Notes: generated from the sequence alone by a model not told the origin. Positions 8,410-18,057 are shown, numbered from the stretch's first letter. The stretch is DNA of 64,000 bases from Cumulibacter manganitolerans (GCF_009602465.1 NZ_WBKP01000011.1:29713-93712); one strand, 5' to 3'. Numbers and translations: made by a program.

Positions 8410-8474
8410 ACCGAAGCGGGCTTCGCCGGTCAAAGCGGGGAAACTTCCCCGCCCTGCCCGACGAAGCCCGCCTC
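8410..8474. repeat. Double-stem palindromic intergenic element, copy 1
   Basis: An outer stem (AGCGGGCTTCG with CGAAGCCCGC) encloses an inner perfect hairpin GCGGGGAA-AC-TTCCCCGC. The same roughly 65-bp element occurs in inverted orientation at 45285-45350. Both copies lie between convergent genes, so it may work as a bidirectional terminator or be a small repetitive palindromic element. Confidence 0.75.
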
Positions 8475-8504
8475 AGCAGTGCTTCAGCCGCGTGGCCGCC
8501 GGCG

Positions 8505-9068
8505 TCAGTCCGTCGGCTTGTCGCCGGCGCTGCCCGGCGTCCCCTCGACGCCGGTGCCCGGCTGGTGGGCATCGGTCACCGAGGTCGTCGTGCCGGTGGT
8601 GGACGGCGACGTGCTGCCCGGGGTCGAGGTGCCCGGCTCGGTCACCGTCTGCGCGGTGCCGGACGGCGACGCGGTCGGCGGGGTGTCGGTGCCGGCGCCG
8701 GCCGGCTGGGAGTTCTTGTTGCGGACCTCGTCGAGCTTCGCCGCGACGTCGTCGATCAGCGGCTGTGCCTTCTGCTTGGCCTGGTCGATGTACTGCGGAG
8801 TCTTCTCCTTCAGGTCGGCCAGCAGCGGCTCGACCTTCGCCTTGAGCTCGGCGAACAGCGGGCCCGCGTTCTTCTTGACCAGATCGAACAGCTCCTCGGC
8901 CTTCTGCTTGATCTCGTCGACCGCCTTCTCCGTGCCCGGCGCGCTGGTGGTGGTCCCCGCGGTCTCGGCGGCCTTCGCGGTCGGGTTCTCCGCCGACGGG
9001 TTGGGGGTGCCGGGCGTCGCGCCCGGGCCCTGGGGACCGGTGCCGAATGCGTTGCTGCTATCAGTCAT
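8505..9068 (-). CDS. Hypothetical Thr/Pro-rich protein with apolipoprotein-like amphipathic helices
   Basis: This 187-residue protein of unknown function has three parts. Residues 1-50 are low-complexity Pro/Gly/Thr/Ala. Residues 50-115 are a Lys/Glu-rich amphipathic helical stretch with repeated LFxxVKKNAGPLFAELK-like 11-mer spacing, resembling apolipoprotein-like or heparin-binding haemagglutinin-type helices. Residues 115-187 are a disordered Ser/Thr/Pro/Gly tail. There is no signal peptide, membrane helix or Cys. It has its own promoter region (9069-9220) behind the MFS terminator. It could bind membranes or nucleoid, but nothing establishes a function. Confidence 0.7.
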   Translation of the reverse strand: MTDSSNAFGTGPQGPGATPGTPNPSAENPTAKAAETAGTTTSAPGTEKAVDEIKQKAEELFDLVKKNAGPLFAELKAKVEPLLADLKEKTPQYIDQAKQKAQPLIDDVAAKLDEVRNKNSQPAGAGTDTPPTASPSGTAQTVTEPGTSTPGSTSPSTTGTTTSVTDAHQPGTGVEGTPGSAGDKPTD

Positions 9069-9221
9069 CTGATCGTCCTTTCCGAAGGTGTCGGCGTCCT
9101 CTCGTGAAGAGCGCTCGTCCTGCTGAACGTCCGGTCCTCCTCGACGATTCCCTCGGGGCCTCGTCGACGAGGTGCTACTACCTTCCTACCTAAATCCGGC
9201 GCGGCCGGCAGCGAATACCGA

Positions 9222-9258
9222 GAATGGCCCGGGTTCGACGGCGAACCCGGGCCATTCC
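9222..9258 (-). terminator. Strong hairpin after the MFS exporter gene
   Basis: AATGGCCCGGGTTCG pairs with CGAACCCGGGCCATT across a short loop, 20 bp downstream of the minus-strand stop at 9278. This is one of the strongest stems in the window. Confidence 0.75.
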
Positions 9259-9277
9259 TTGACACTCGACTCACAAC

Positions 9278-10825
9278 CTAGTGCAGCAGCAGCTCCGCGT
9301 GCTGCTGCTCGGCGTCCGGCCGGGCCGGTGCGTTGCGCGGCAGGAAGAGCGCCGCGACGAGGGTCAGCACCATCAGCGCGACGGCCACCGTGAACGTGTT
9401 GGCGAACGAGTCCGCCGCCGATTCGGAGGCCTTCATCAGGAAGGCCTTGAAGCCGTCCGGGCCGAGCTGCCCGACGAGCCGGTCCGCGAACGCCTCGTCC
9501 TCGAGCGCGGCCCGTGCCATGCCGATCTCGGGTCGGCCGAGCATCTGGTTGGTCAGCACCACCGACATCACGGCGGTGCCGATCGAACCGGCGATCTGCT
9601 GGACGATGTTCATCAGCGTCGTCCCACGGGCGATCTCGTGATCGGTGAGCGTCTGGATCGCGACGGTCATGATCGGCATCATCGTCGCCCCCATGCCCAG
9701 CCCCATCACGAACAGCGAGCCCAGCAGCAGCCAGTACGGCGTGCCGGCGTCGAGCTGGGTGAACGTCACCATGCCCAGCGTCGCCAGGACCAGGCCGACG
9801 ACGACGATCTTGCCGGCGCCGGTCTTGTCCGCGATCTTGCCGGCGAGCGGCATGGTCAGCATGGCGCCGATGCCCTGCGGAGCCAGCAGCAGTCCGGTCG
9901 CGAGGGTCTTCTCGCCGCGCACCTGCAAGAAGTACGACGGGAACAGCAGCCCGGCGCCGAAGAACGCGATCGCGAACAGCGACATGCAGATGACCGCGAC
10001 GGTCATCTGGCGGTTCTTGAACAGGTTCAGGTGGATCAGCGGGTTCACCGCACGCAGCGCGTACAGCACGAACGCGACGATCAGTGCCGCGCCGATGAGC
10101 GCGGGCATCAGGACCTTGGCCGACCCGATCGTGCCTTCGGTCGGGATCATCGAGACGCCGTAGAGGAAGGCGGCCAGACCCGGCGACAGCAACAGCATGC
10201 CGATCCAGTCGAGACGCTCGGCCTCCCGCGGCTCGTCCTTGGGTAGCGCGAGCCACGCATACACCAGCGCCACCACGCCGATCGGCACGTTGATGAGGAA
10301 GATCCAGTGCCAGGACGCCGTCTCGATCAGCCACCCACCGAGGATCGGGCCGCCGATCGGCCCGAGGAGCATCGGGATCCCGAGCACCGCCATGACCTGA
10401 CCGACACGATGCGGACCGGCGGCGCGCGTCATGATCGTCATGCCGATCGGCATCAGCATGCCGCCCCCGAGGCCTTGGACGACGCGGAAGGTGATCAGCG
10501 AGCCGATGCTCCACGCGAACGAGCACAGCACCGACCCGAGAACGAACAGGGTCAACGCGAGCATGTAGATGCGTTTCGTGCCGAAGCGGTCCGCGGCCCA
10601 CCCGGTCAGTGGGATCACCGTCGCGAGGGCGAGGGTGTAGCCGGTCATGGTCCACGCGACGGTGGAGTAGGCGGCGTGGAACTCGGACTGGAAGGTCGGC
10701 AGCGCGATGCTGACGACGGTCACGTCGAGGATCGACATGATCGCGCCGAGCACGACGACTCCGGCGATCTTGAAGACGCCCGCGTCGAGCTTGTCGCTCG
10801 CGGGCGCCGCGATAGGGCTACTCAT
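9278..10825 (-). CDS. MFS drug exporter, DHA2 (EmrB/QacA) family
   Basis: This 515-residue proton-driven exporter has about 14 predicted transmembrane helices. Motif A (GWAADRFGTKR) lies after helix 2, and the antiporter motif C (GIPMLLGPIGGPILGG) lies in helix 5, which together place it in the DHA2 group. The ATG at 10825 is preferred to one 36 bp upstream because the sequence before it is unconserved in character. Substrates of such pumps are usually hydrophobic drugs or antibiotics. There is no linked regulator gene. A strong hairpin follows. Confidence 0.88.
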   Translation of the reverse strand: MSSPIAAPASDKLDAGVFKIAGVVVLGAIMSILDVTVVSIALPTFQSEFHAAYSTVAWTMTGYTLALATVIPLTGWAADRFGTKRIYMLALTLFVLGSVLCSFAWSIGSLITFRVVQGLGGGMLMPIGMTIMTRAAGPHRVGQVMAVLGIPMLLGPIGGPILGGWLIETASWHWIFLINVPIGVVALVYAWLALPKDEPREAERLDWIGMLLLSPGLAAFLYGVSMIPTEGTIGSAKVLMPALIGAALIVAFVLYALRAVNPLIHLNLFKNRQMTVAVICMSLFAIAFFGAGLLFPSYFLQVRGEKTLATGLLLAPQGIGAMLTMPLAGKIADKTGAGKIVVVGLVLATLGMVTFTQLDAGTPYWLLLGSLFVMGLGMGATMMPIMTVAIQTLTDHEIARGTTLMNIVQQIAGSIGTAVMSVVLTNQMLGRPEIGMARAALEDEAFADRLVGQLGPDGFKAFLMKASESAADSFANTFTVAVALMVLTLVAALFLPRNAPARPDAEQQHAELLLH

Positions 10826-10982
10826 GGAGACCTGGGATTCTGCGGGGACGGGCCGCGGCAAGGATGCTCGGCGCGGCGCTCGGCGGACGCCGTGGTCCGG
10901 CGCCGCTGTCGCTGGGCAGATTCTATGAGTGCCGGCCAGCCGTTTATCCCGATCACAGGTGCGATGTTGCTGACACGGTTCG

Positions 10983-12113
10983 TCAGCTGCCGTCGCCGCC
11001 GTCCGTCACCGTGATGACGGCACCCTCCTGCGTGCCGTCGCGAGCCGCGCGCTTGCTGGCCGACAGACGGGCCACTCGGGTGGCATGCGCGGCGACCCTG
11101 CGGTCTTCGTCGCGGGCTCCGAGGACGTCGTCGAGGGCGTCGATCGTCGCCGCGACCAGGCTGTGCAACGCGATGGCTGGTTGGGCCGCCGTCTCGTCCA
11201 TGACGAACTCGACGTCGACCGATACCGGTCCGCGCCCCGGTATCGAGCAGTCGCCGAATGCGCGGTGTACCCGGTTCTGCCAGTCCGTGTGGCCGAGGCC
11301 GAGGTCCGCTCTGCCGGTGACACTGCGGGAGTAGGTGACCACCGGGCCCGCGGTGTCGTGGGGGTCCACGCGACCGCGCGGGGCTGGGCAGCGCTCCCAC
11401 GCGTGCGCCGGTTTCGGCGGCGCGACGATATAGCCGTCCTGGACCGTTCCGTAGACGGTCAACGCCTCGGGTCGGTGGTGCCACAGCCATGCCAGATGGG
11501 CGCAGAGAATCGCGTCCAGCTCGTCCTCGATGCGAGTGAGATCTCCACGCGCAGGATGCGCGATCGTCGCGACGAGCTCGGCCCACCGGCGGGACTCCTC
11601 CAGGCGGAGCTCGGAGATGGACGCGAGGAGCTCCGCAAGCTGCTGGAACCCGGCTTGACGGGCGGTGCCTTTCTTGTAGAGGACCCGCTGGGGGAGGGCG
11701 AACAGCCCGACCAGCGCCGGATGCGGATATACCTCGAGGCACACGGTGCGCCCGTTGCCGACAGGCGTCGCGGGATCGATCTCCCAGCCGAATCGCTGCG
11801 CCAGGGTCTCCGCGCGCGGCGGGTTGAACAGTGGATTGCCTCGATTGGCGGGGTAGGCCGCGGCTCCGTACCGGCTGTAAGCCTGGCCGATCAGCTTCTC
11901 CGCCACGCGTTGGCCGGCGGCGTTCGGCACGATGAGCGGTGCATCCACCGCGACGACCATGGGTGCCGGCGCATGCTCTTCGAGCCAGCCTGCAATCTCC
12001 GAATCGGCCCGAGCGACTCCTGATGCCGTGAGGGCCCCGAAGCCGTCCACCGCCGCAAGCCCGGTGCGGTTGGAGTCCTTCCAGGCGAGATCGATACCCA
12101 CGTAGGCGCCCAT
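10983..12113 (-). CDS. DUF429 family protein (RNase H-like fold)
   Basis: This 376-residue cytoplasmic protein begins with GIDLAWKD and has a VAVDAPLIVPN strand-loop with a conserved Asp, then YPANR and CLEVYPHPALVGLF: the DUF429 pattern of acidic residues in an RNase-H/actin-like fold. The C-terminal third is unusually divergent. Its ATG is 1 bp after the stop of the acyl-CoA ligase gene, so the two are co-translated. The biochemical role of DUF429 is not known to me; the tight link to a CoA ligase is the main clue. Confidence 0.75.
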   Translation of the reverse strand: MGAYVGIDLAWKDSNRTGLAAVDGFGALTASGVARADSEIAGWLEEHAPAPMVVAVDAPLIVPNAAGQRVAEKLIGQAYSRYGAAAYPANRGNPLFNPPRAETLAQRFGWEIDPATPVGNGRTVCLEVYPHPALVGLFALPQRVLYKKGTARQAGFQQLAELLASISELRLEESRRWAELVATIAHPARGDLTRIEDELDAILCAHLAWLWHHRPEALTVYGTVQDGYIVAPPKPAHAWERCPAPRGRVDPHDTAGPVVTYSRSVTGRADLGLGHTDWQNRVHRAFGDCSIPGRGPVSVDVEFVMDETAAQPAIALHSLVAATIDALDDVLGARDEDRRVAAHATRVARLSASKRAARDGTQEGAVITVTDGGDGS

Positions 12114-12114
12114 A

Positions 12115-13650
12115 TCAGCGCCGTCCCTGGCGGAGCACGAACTTCTGCACCTTGCCGGAGGCCGTGCGCGGCAGCTCGTCGACGATCTCGAGGCGGCGCG
12201 GCTGCTTGTAGCCGGCGAGGCGCTCGCGGGAGAACGCGACCAGCTCCTCGAGCGTCAGCGAAGCGCCCGGGCGCAGCACCACGACCGCGCACACCGTCTC
12301 CACCCACTTCGGGTCCGGCACCCCGATCACCGCGACGTCCGCCACGGCGGGATGCTTGGTCAGCACGTTCTCGAGCTCGGCGGGATAGATGTTCTCGCCG
12401 CCGCTGCGGATCATGTCCTTCTTGCGACCGACGATCTCGAGCATGCCGTGCTCGTCGATCAGCCCGCTGTCACCGGTCGCGCACCATCCATCGACGAACG
12501 TCCGCTCGGTGGCCTCGGCGTTGCGCCAGTACTCGCGGCTCACCGTGTCGCTGCGCGTCCAGATCTCGCCGGATACGCCGTCCGGGACGATCTGCCCCTC
12601 GTCGTCGCGGATGGAGATCTCACACATCGGCATCGGGTAGCCCACCGAGCTCGGGTTCAGCCGCATCTCCGCCCACCCAGAGGTGGCGATGATCGGCGTG
12701 CCCTCGGTGAGGCCGTACACCTGGTGCAGCTCGATGCCCGGCAACGTCGCGGGCAGCTCGTCGAGGACCCGGTGCTGCAGGTTCTCGCCGCCGGTGTAGA
12801 TCGCGGACAGGCTCGCCCCCTGCCGAGCCAGATCGGCGCGGCCCAGGATCTCGTAGATCATGAACGGGAAGAAGAACGCGTCGGAGACGCCGTGCCGCTC
12901 GATCACCGCGAACGCCGCGTCGACGGTGAACCCGCCACTGGGCATCGCGATCGAGTGACCGCCCTGGATCAGGGTGGGCAGCAGCGCGTCCTCCAGGCCG
13001 CCGACGTGGTACATCGGTCCGCACACCAGGGTCGCCGTCCGGCTGCTCATCGGCCAGCGAGCGGCCTGGCTCAGGCCGAAGGCCATCGTGCCGCCGTGCG
13101 TCCAGACCGCGCCCTTCGGGAGCCCCGTCGTCCCCGACGTGTACATGATCATCGCCGGCTCGGAGGCCTCGCGAGGCCCGGGTAGCGGCGCCGGCGGTGC
13201 GTCGTCCGCGACGCTCCCGAGGTCGAGCCACCCGTCGGCACGGCTCGCGCCGCCGCGCTGCACGACGACGAGCGCACGCCCGTCGTCCGGACCGGCCGCG
13301 TCGCCCGGGACGTTCGCGGCGTACTCGTGGTCGACGACGAGCACCGTGCACGCCGCGTTGCCGAGGATGTAGCTCAGCTCGTCTGCCCCGAGGCGGAAGT
13401 TCAACCGCACGGCGATCGCGCCCATCGAGGTGATCGCGAGGTATAGCGGCAGATAGTCGACGCTGTTGCCGAGCAGCATGCCGACCCGCTCGCCGGGCCG
13501 GACGCCGAGTCCGTCGAGCGCGGTGATCATCGACCGCGCGCGGTCGGCGAGCTGCGCCCAGGTGAGGGTGTCGTCGCCGACGGTGTACGCGGGCCGACCG
13601 CCCTGGTCCTCGCGGGAGTACGCCGTACGAATGAGGTAGCCGATGTCCAT
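12115..13650 (-). CDS. Long-chain acyl-CoA synthetase / AMP-binding (FadD-like) ligase
   Basis: This 511-residue ANL-superfamily enzyme activates a carboxylic acid to acyl-AMP and then acyl-CoA. The A3 P-loop is YTSGTTGLPKG, the A5 region is YGLTEGTP, A7 is ATGDSG, A8 is GRKKDMIRSGGENIYPAELE, and the A10 catalytic Lys is in PRTASGKVQK near the C-terminus. The start MDIGYLIR at 13650 gives the usual FadD N-terminus. It is co-directional with, and 1 bp from, the DUF429 gene. The substrate is likely a fatty or aromatic acid; no pathway genes are adjacent. Confidence 0.9.
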   Translation of the reverse strand: MDIGYLIRTAYSREDQGGRPAYTVGDDTLTWAQLADRARSMITALDGLGVRPGERVGMLLGNSVDYLPLYLAITSMGAIAVRLNFRLGADELSYILGNAACTVLVVDHEYAANVPGDAAGPDDGRALVVVQRGGASRADGWLDLGSVADDAPPAPLPGPREASEPAMIMYTSGTTGLPKGAVWTHGGTMAFGLSQAARWPMSSRTATLVCGPMYHVGGLEDALLPTLIQGGHSIAMPSGGFTVDAAFAVIERHGVSDAFFFPFMIYEILGRADLARQGASLSAIYTGGENLQHRVLDELPATLPGIELHQVYGLTEGTPIIATSGWAEMRLNPSSVGYPMPMCEISIRDDEGQIVPDGVSGEIWTRSDTVSREYWRNAEATERTFVDGWCATGDSGLIDEHGMLEIVGRKKDMIRSGGENIYPAELENVLTKHPAVADVAVIGVPDPKWVETVCAVVVLRPGASLTLEELVAFSRERLAGYKQPRRLEIVDELPRTASGKVQKFVLRQGRR

Positions 13651-13712
13651 CTGCCCATGCAACCATCCGCCCGCCCGGGACCGACAGGCCGTGCGCTCCG
13701 GAGATCGCCAGC

Positions 13713-13755
13713 CGAGAGGGCCCCTGTCCACTCCGGGTGGACAGGGGCCCTCTCG
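13713..13755. terminator. Long near-perfect hairpin between GDSL esterase and acyl-CoA ligase
   Basis: CGAGAGGGCCCCTGTCCAC pairs with GTGGACAGGGGCCCTCTCG, a roughly 19-bp stem with a tiny loop. It lies downstream of the minus-strand esterase gene (stop 13821) and upstream of the fadD start, so it terminates the esterase transcript. Confidence 0.8.
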
Positions 13756-13820
13756 CTCGTCGTTCTGACGACCCGCGGCAAGCCGAGCCGAGCCGAGCCG
13801 AGCCAAGCCACGCCGAGTGG

Positions 13821-14690
13821 CTACATCGGCAGCCCACCCCGGATGATCTGCGCGTAGGCCTGCTGGCCGGCCGTGTTCGGGTGCAGGCTCCGCGCGAACG
13901 TCTTCGTCCCCGACACCAGGCCGCTGATCCACCGGTCGCCGGTGTCGCACAGCCCGTGCCCCGTGAGGCCGGGGATGACCGAGACGAGCCGGACGCCCGG
14001 GTCGCCCGTGGTCTGCGAGTACGCCGCGACGGTGCTCTGGATGACGGAGCTGAGCTGCGCGAGCGACCCGTTCACCAACGCGACCTGGTCGGCGCCGAGC
14101 TTCACCGGCGTGCCCTGGAACGCCCCGACGCTGCACGAGCCGGTCTCCTGGCCGAAGAGCAGCGGGTAATCCGTGACGGCGATCAGCGCATTCGGCGCGG
14201 CCATCCGGATCGCACCGAGCAGCGCTCCGAGCTCGCCGGGCAGCTGCCCTGCCGCGGCCTGCGCCCCGGCCATCGCCTGCTGGCAGGCGAGCGCTCCGCC
14301 GTCCTGGCTGCACGCGAGGAGGACCTGCTGCCAGCCGAGGTTGTTGATCCCGGCGGTCAGCGTCACCAGCGTCGTCGCGGGACCGATCCCGCCGGTCGTC
14401 GCGAGCTGCGCCACCTGGCCCAGCACGTCGGCCGTCGTCGCACCCGAGCAGGCGGCCGAGACGAACGGTGTCCCCAGTGCGCCGGCGAGGACGGCCGGAT
14501 AGGACTTCTCCGAGCGGAGGCAGTCCGGGTCGGCATAGGGAAGGTTGCCGGTGCCGGCCGCCTCCGAATCACCCAACTCAACGTACGGCGCGCCGGGCAC
14601 CCCGTCGGCGAACGCGGCCGGAGCGCCCCCGACGAGGGCGGCGGTACAGAGCCCCACCGCCGCGAGCGCGGCGACGATGCGTCGTTTCAT
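13821..14690 (-). CDS. Secreted SGNH/GDSL-type esterase
   Basis: This 289-residue exported esterase or lipase has a Sec signal peptide: MKRR, a hydrophobic core, then AFADG, with cleavage likely near residue 28. The block I motif GDSEAAG supplies the nucleophile Ser42 and TAGINN supplies the oxyanion Asn. The catalytic His is in SLHPNTAGQ near residue 270, without the usual Asp three residues earlier. That suggests a dyad or a backbone-assisted His, as in the Streptomyces scabies esterase family. Several Cys residues suggest disulfides. It is 127 bp downstream of kup in the same direction. Confidence 0.87.
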   Translation of the reverse strand: MKRRIVAALAAVGLCTAALVGGAPAAFADGVPGAPYVELGDSEAAGTGNLPYADPDCLRSEKSYPAVLAGALGTPFVSAACSGATTADVLGQVAQLATTGGIGPATTLVTLTAGINNLGWQQVLLACSQDGGALACQQAMAGAQAAAGQLPGELGALLGAIRMAAPNALIAVTDYPLLFGQETGSCSVGAFQGTPVKLGADQVALVNGSLAQLSSVIQSTVAAYSQTTGDPGVRLVSVIPGLTGHGLCDTGDRWISGLVSGTKTFARSLHPNTAGQQAYAQIIRGGLPM

Positions 14691-14817
14691 GGTTCCCCCT
14701 CGAGGCTCGGACCGACGGGCCGTCCTCGCGGACGTCGGGCAGGTGCTACGGACGGTAGGCGCGCGCACCGCACCCCGCACCAGAGCCCTTGTGCCCAGCG
14801 CAATCCCGGGCGAGGGA

Positions 14818-16707
14818 TCAGAAGTTGACCTCTGCCCCCATCAGCACGGTCCGATCGATCGGCAGGTGGAAGTAGTCCGACGGGCGTGCGGCGTTCTGCG
14901 CGAGACCCTGCACGATCCGCTTCCGCCAGCGGACCATGCCGGGGCGGTTGCTGATCCGCAGGTTGATGCGCGAGATGAAGTACGTCGCGGTCGCCAGGTT
15001 GAGCGCGACACCGTGCCGCTCGACCGCCACCGCGAGCCCCGCCGGCACGTCCTGGGCGTCGGAGAACCCGTAGTCCAGCTGCACGTGGGTGATCCGGTCG
15101 TACTCGCTAGCGAGGTGGTCGATCGTCACCCGGTCGCTGTCCTCGACGTGCGGCACGTTCAGCGAGCGGGTCGTGACGATGACGTCGTTCTCGTGCAGCA
15201 CCTGGTTGAACTGGACGTTCTCGCGCAGGGCCAGCGGCACCGTCTCCTTCGAGGGGTGCAGGAAGACGGCCGAGCCCGGCACGCGGGTGACGTTGACGAC
15301 GTCGTCGCTGCCGAGGTACTCGACGAGTGGCCCTTCCAGCTTCCGGCGGCGTGCCGTCACGAGGACGACGCCGCGCCGCCACGTGAGCATCACCGTGGTC
15401 AGCACGAGCGCGACCAGGATCGGCAGCCAGCCGCCGTGCAGCACCTTGGTCACGTTCGCGGAGAAGAACGCGAGCTCGATCAGCCCGAACACGCCACCGG
15501 CCAGCACGACCTGCCAGCGCTTCCACCCGAGGGCGCTGGCGGCGTACACGCAGAACAACGCCGTCGTCAGCAGGAACGTCGCGGTGACCGCGACCCCGTA
15601 GGCCGTCGCCAGCCGGCTGGACTCCCGGAAGGTCAGCATGAGCGCCAGGACGCCGCCGAAGACGAGCCAGTTCACGGCGGGGACGTAGATCTGGCCGCCG
15701 GTGTGCGCGGACGTCTGGCGCACCGTCAACCGCGGCAGGTAGCCCAGCCGCTCGGCCTGCCGCGACACCGAGTACACGCCCGAGATCACCGCCTGGCTGG
15801 CGATGACGGTGGCCGCGGTGGACAGGACGACCAGCGGGATGCGGCCCCACGCCGGTGCCATCTGGAAGAACGGATTGCCGACCGTCTCCGGGTGGTTGAG
15901 GATCATGGCGCCCTGGCCGAGGTAGTTCAGCGTCAGCGCCGGGAACACCACGCCGAACCATGCCGTGGTGATCGCCGGCCGCCCGAAGTGCCCCATGTCG
16001 GCGTACAGGGCCTCGGTGCCGGTGATCACCAGCACGATGGCGCCGCTGGCGACGAACGAGATCAGCGGGTGGTCGAGGATGAACAGCACCGCGTGGTGCG
16101 GCGACAGCGCGCCCAGGATCGACGGGTGCGCGGCGATCTGGCCGATGCCCAGGGCCGCGAGCGTGACGAACCAGACCACCATGATCGGCCCGAAGGACCT
16201 GCCGACCTTCTCGGTGCCCAGATGCTGCACGGCGAACAGCGCCACGATGATCACGACGCCGATCGCCAGCACGACGTGCGACAGCGACGGCAGCGCGACC
16301 TCGATGCCCTCCACCGCCGACAGCACGGAGATCGAGGGCGTGAGCAGGCTGTCGCCGTAGAACAGCGCGGCGCCGATCACCCCGAGGATCATGACGAGCC
16401 CGTACCGGCGGCTTCCCGGGCGTAGCCCCTGGCGGGTGAGGTGCGCCAGCGCCAGGATGCCGCCCTCCCCGTCGTTGTCGGCCCGCGTGATGAACCCGAG
16501 ATACTTCACGCAGACCACCATGACGATCGACCAGAACATCAGCGAGATCGAGCCGTACACGTCCGCGCGATTGAGCTGCACGAGCCCGTGATCGATCGAG
16601 AAGACGACCTGGATCGCGTAGAGCGGGCTGGTGCCGATGTCGCCGTACACGACCCCCAGAGCGGTGAGCGCCAGCAGTGCGGGACCGGGTCGGCGTGCCG
16701 AAGTCAT
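14818..16707 (-). CDS. kup: KUP-type low-affinity potassium uptake permease
   Basis: This 629-residue proton-potassium symporter of the HAK/KUP/KT family opens with GVVYGDIGTSPLYA, the family signature in helix 1. It has about 12 transmembrane helices to residue 430 and a C-terminal cytoplasmic domain. NDGEGGILAL and GDSLLTPSISVLSAVEG in the next loops and helices are further KUP hallmarks. It imports K+ in acid or high-osmolarity conditions. No c-di-AMP riboswitch pattern was found in the 5' region. It is divergent from the unknown membrane protein at 16867. Confidence 0.93.
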   Translation of the reverse strand: MTSARRPGPALLALTALGVVYGDIGTSPLYAIQVVFSIDHGLVQLNRADVYGSISLMFWSIVMVVCVKYLGFITRADNDGEGGILALAHLTRQGLRPGSRRYGLVMILGVIGAALFYGDSLLTPSISVLSAVEGIEVALPSLSHVVLAIGVVIIVALFAVQHLGTEKVGRSFGPIMVVWFVTLAALGIGQIAAHPSILGALSPHHAVLFILDHPLISFVASGAIVLVITGTEALYADMGHFGRPAITTAWFGVVFPALTLNYLGQGAMILNHPETVGNPFFQMAPAWGRIPLVVLSTAATVIASQAVISGVYSVSRQAERLGYLPRLTVRQTSAHTGGQIYVPAVNWLVFGGVLALMLTFRESSRLATAYGVAVTATFLLTTALFCVYAASALGWKRWQVVLAGGVFGLIELAFFSANVTKVLHGGWLPILVALVLTTVMLTWRRGVVLVTARRRKLEGPLVEYLGSDDVVNVTRVPGSAVFLHPSKETVPLALRENVQFNQVLHENDVIVTTRSLNVPHVEDSDRVTIDHLASEYDRITHVQLDYGFSDAQDVPAGLAVAVERHGVALNLATATYFISRINLRISNRPGMVRWRKRIVQGLAQNAARPSDYFHLPIDRTVLMGAEVNF

Positions 16708-16866
16708 GACGGCAATTGCAGCACGCGACGAGCGCTCGGCGCAGCACAGAGCACACCGAACGGCGCGTGGCGCCGATCACGGCCGCGGAATGCACTAGCC
16801 TGCGGAGGCCATCGACGGCCTCAGCGGGCGGATGGCTTCGAGCGAGCGGAGAGGGCGGGCGAGGCA

Positions 16867-17931
16867 GTGATCGTCGAGTCGTACGGGCCGGCGATGTCGC
16901 GCCGGCTGCTGTGGTTGCTGGTGCACCTCCTCGCCGGCCTGGGGTGGGCCTTCCTCGTCGTGATGGTGCTGGGCTCCGCGCTGTACGGCGAGGGCGGCGA
17001 CTGGGACCCCTACCTGCTGACGCCGGTCTTCGCCGGCATCGTGCTGGCCGCCGTGGTCCTCGGCCAGGTCTGGCTGGGGTCCAAGCGCGTCGAGCTCGGG
17101 CCGGGCGGCCTGCGGATCCGGGACGTCACGGTGCCCGGACCCGCCCTGCCTGGCTGCCGGCTCGAGGGCGGCCCGCGGCGGGTGCTGCTCGTCAGCGAGG
17201 GACGGCCCACGGTTGTTGTCGCCGGCCCGGCGTACTTCAGCGTCGCGCAGCGCGCCGCCCTGGCCGAGGGCCTTCGCCGCCGAGGCTGCCGGGTGCCGAT
17301 GGCGCCGTGGATGCCGGACCGGCGCGCGCTCGTGCCGGGCGCCCCGGTGGTGGTGCGGGCCTCGTGGGCGGTCGCCGTCCCGTGGGGGATCGCGTTCGCC
17401 GCCCTGGCGTTCATGTCCCTCGTCGTACGCCGGACCCGCTCCGGCGAACCGATCAGCCTCACCGAGGGACTCTGGACCACGGGGGTCGCTGCGGCGCTCC
17501 TCGCGATCGTCCTGCCGCTGACGATCCTGCGCAGCCAGGTGCGGCTGGAGGGGGACACCCTCACGCGCCAGGGACCGCTGCGCCGCTGGGAGGTGCCGGT
17601 CGCGCAGATCGCCGAGGCGGGCATGCTGCTGCCGCCGCGGCGGCGACGCTCGAACGGCGAGGGCCGCGCCCTCGTGGTCCGGTACGCCGCGGGGAACGAG
17701 CTCACGGTCCGCTCCCGCCTGTTCAGCGAGACCGCCCTCGACGGCCTCGCCGCCCAGCTGCGCACCCGCGGACCGGCGATCCGACCGATCACCCAGACCT
17801 GGCGGCCGTCCGGCAGAGCCGCCGTGCTGCCGCGACCCCGGTGGTACGAGCGGCGCTGGCTGGGCCACACGGTGCTGTGGATCGGCGTGGCCGTCCTGCT
17901 CGTCGTGGTGCTCGCCGGGATGCCCGAGTAG
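16867..17931 (+). CDS. Unknown four-TM membrane protein with PH-like cytoplasmic regions
   Basis: The protein is 354 residues from GTG 16867, or 345 from ATG 16894; GAGG sits very near the GTG and neither choice is decisive. It has a pair of transmembrane helices near residues 20-65, a soluble stretch, two more near 165-230, a second soluble stretch of PH-like beta strands (SQVRLEGDTLTRQGPLRRWEVPVAQIAEA), and one C-terminal helix. This resembles actinobacterial DUF-type membrane proteins with bacterial PH domains. I cannot assign a function, and no operon partner is visible. Confidence 0.65.
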   Translation: MIVESYGPAMSRRLLWLLVHLLAGLGWAFLVVMVLGSALYGEGGDWDPYLLTPVFAGIVLAAVVLGQVWLGSKRVELGPGGLRIRDVTVPGPALPGCRLEGGPRRVLLVSEGRPTVVVAGPAYFSVAQRAALAEGLRRRGCRVPMAPWMPDRRALVPGAPVVVRASWAVAVPWGIAFAALAFMSLVVRRTRSGEPISLTEGLWTTGVAAALLAIVLPLTILRSQVRLEGDTLTRQGPLRRWEVPVAQIAEAGMLLPPRRRRSNGEGRALVVRYAAGNELTVRSRLFSETALDGLAAQLRTRGPAIRPITQTWRPSGRAAVLPRPRWYERRWLGHTVLWIGVAVLLVVVLAGMPE

Positions 17932-18057
17932 CGCGCGCCGTCGGCCGGCCGCACAGGACGTTGGCCACAGTCCCGTCGGCAGCGCGGCGAGCGCGACTAT
18001 CCTTGTAGGGTTGCCCGTCGCCTCCGCCGTGGCGACCGCCAATCCCCGAGGAGCCAG

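Noticed and set aside
16708..16866. Possible c-di-AMP riboswitch upstream of kup
   Set aside because: The gap holds none of the conserved ydaO-type segments I would expect; only short hairpins were seen.
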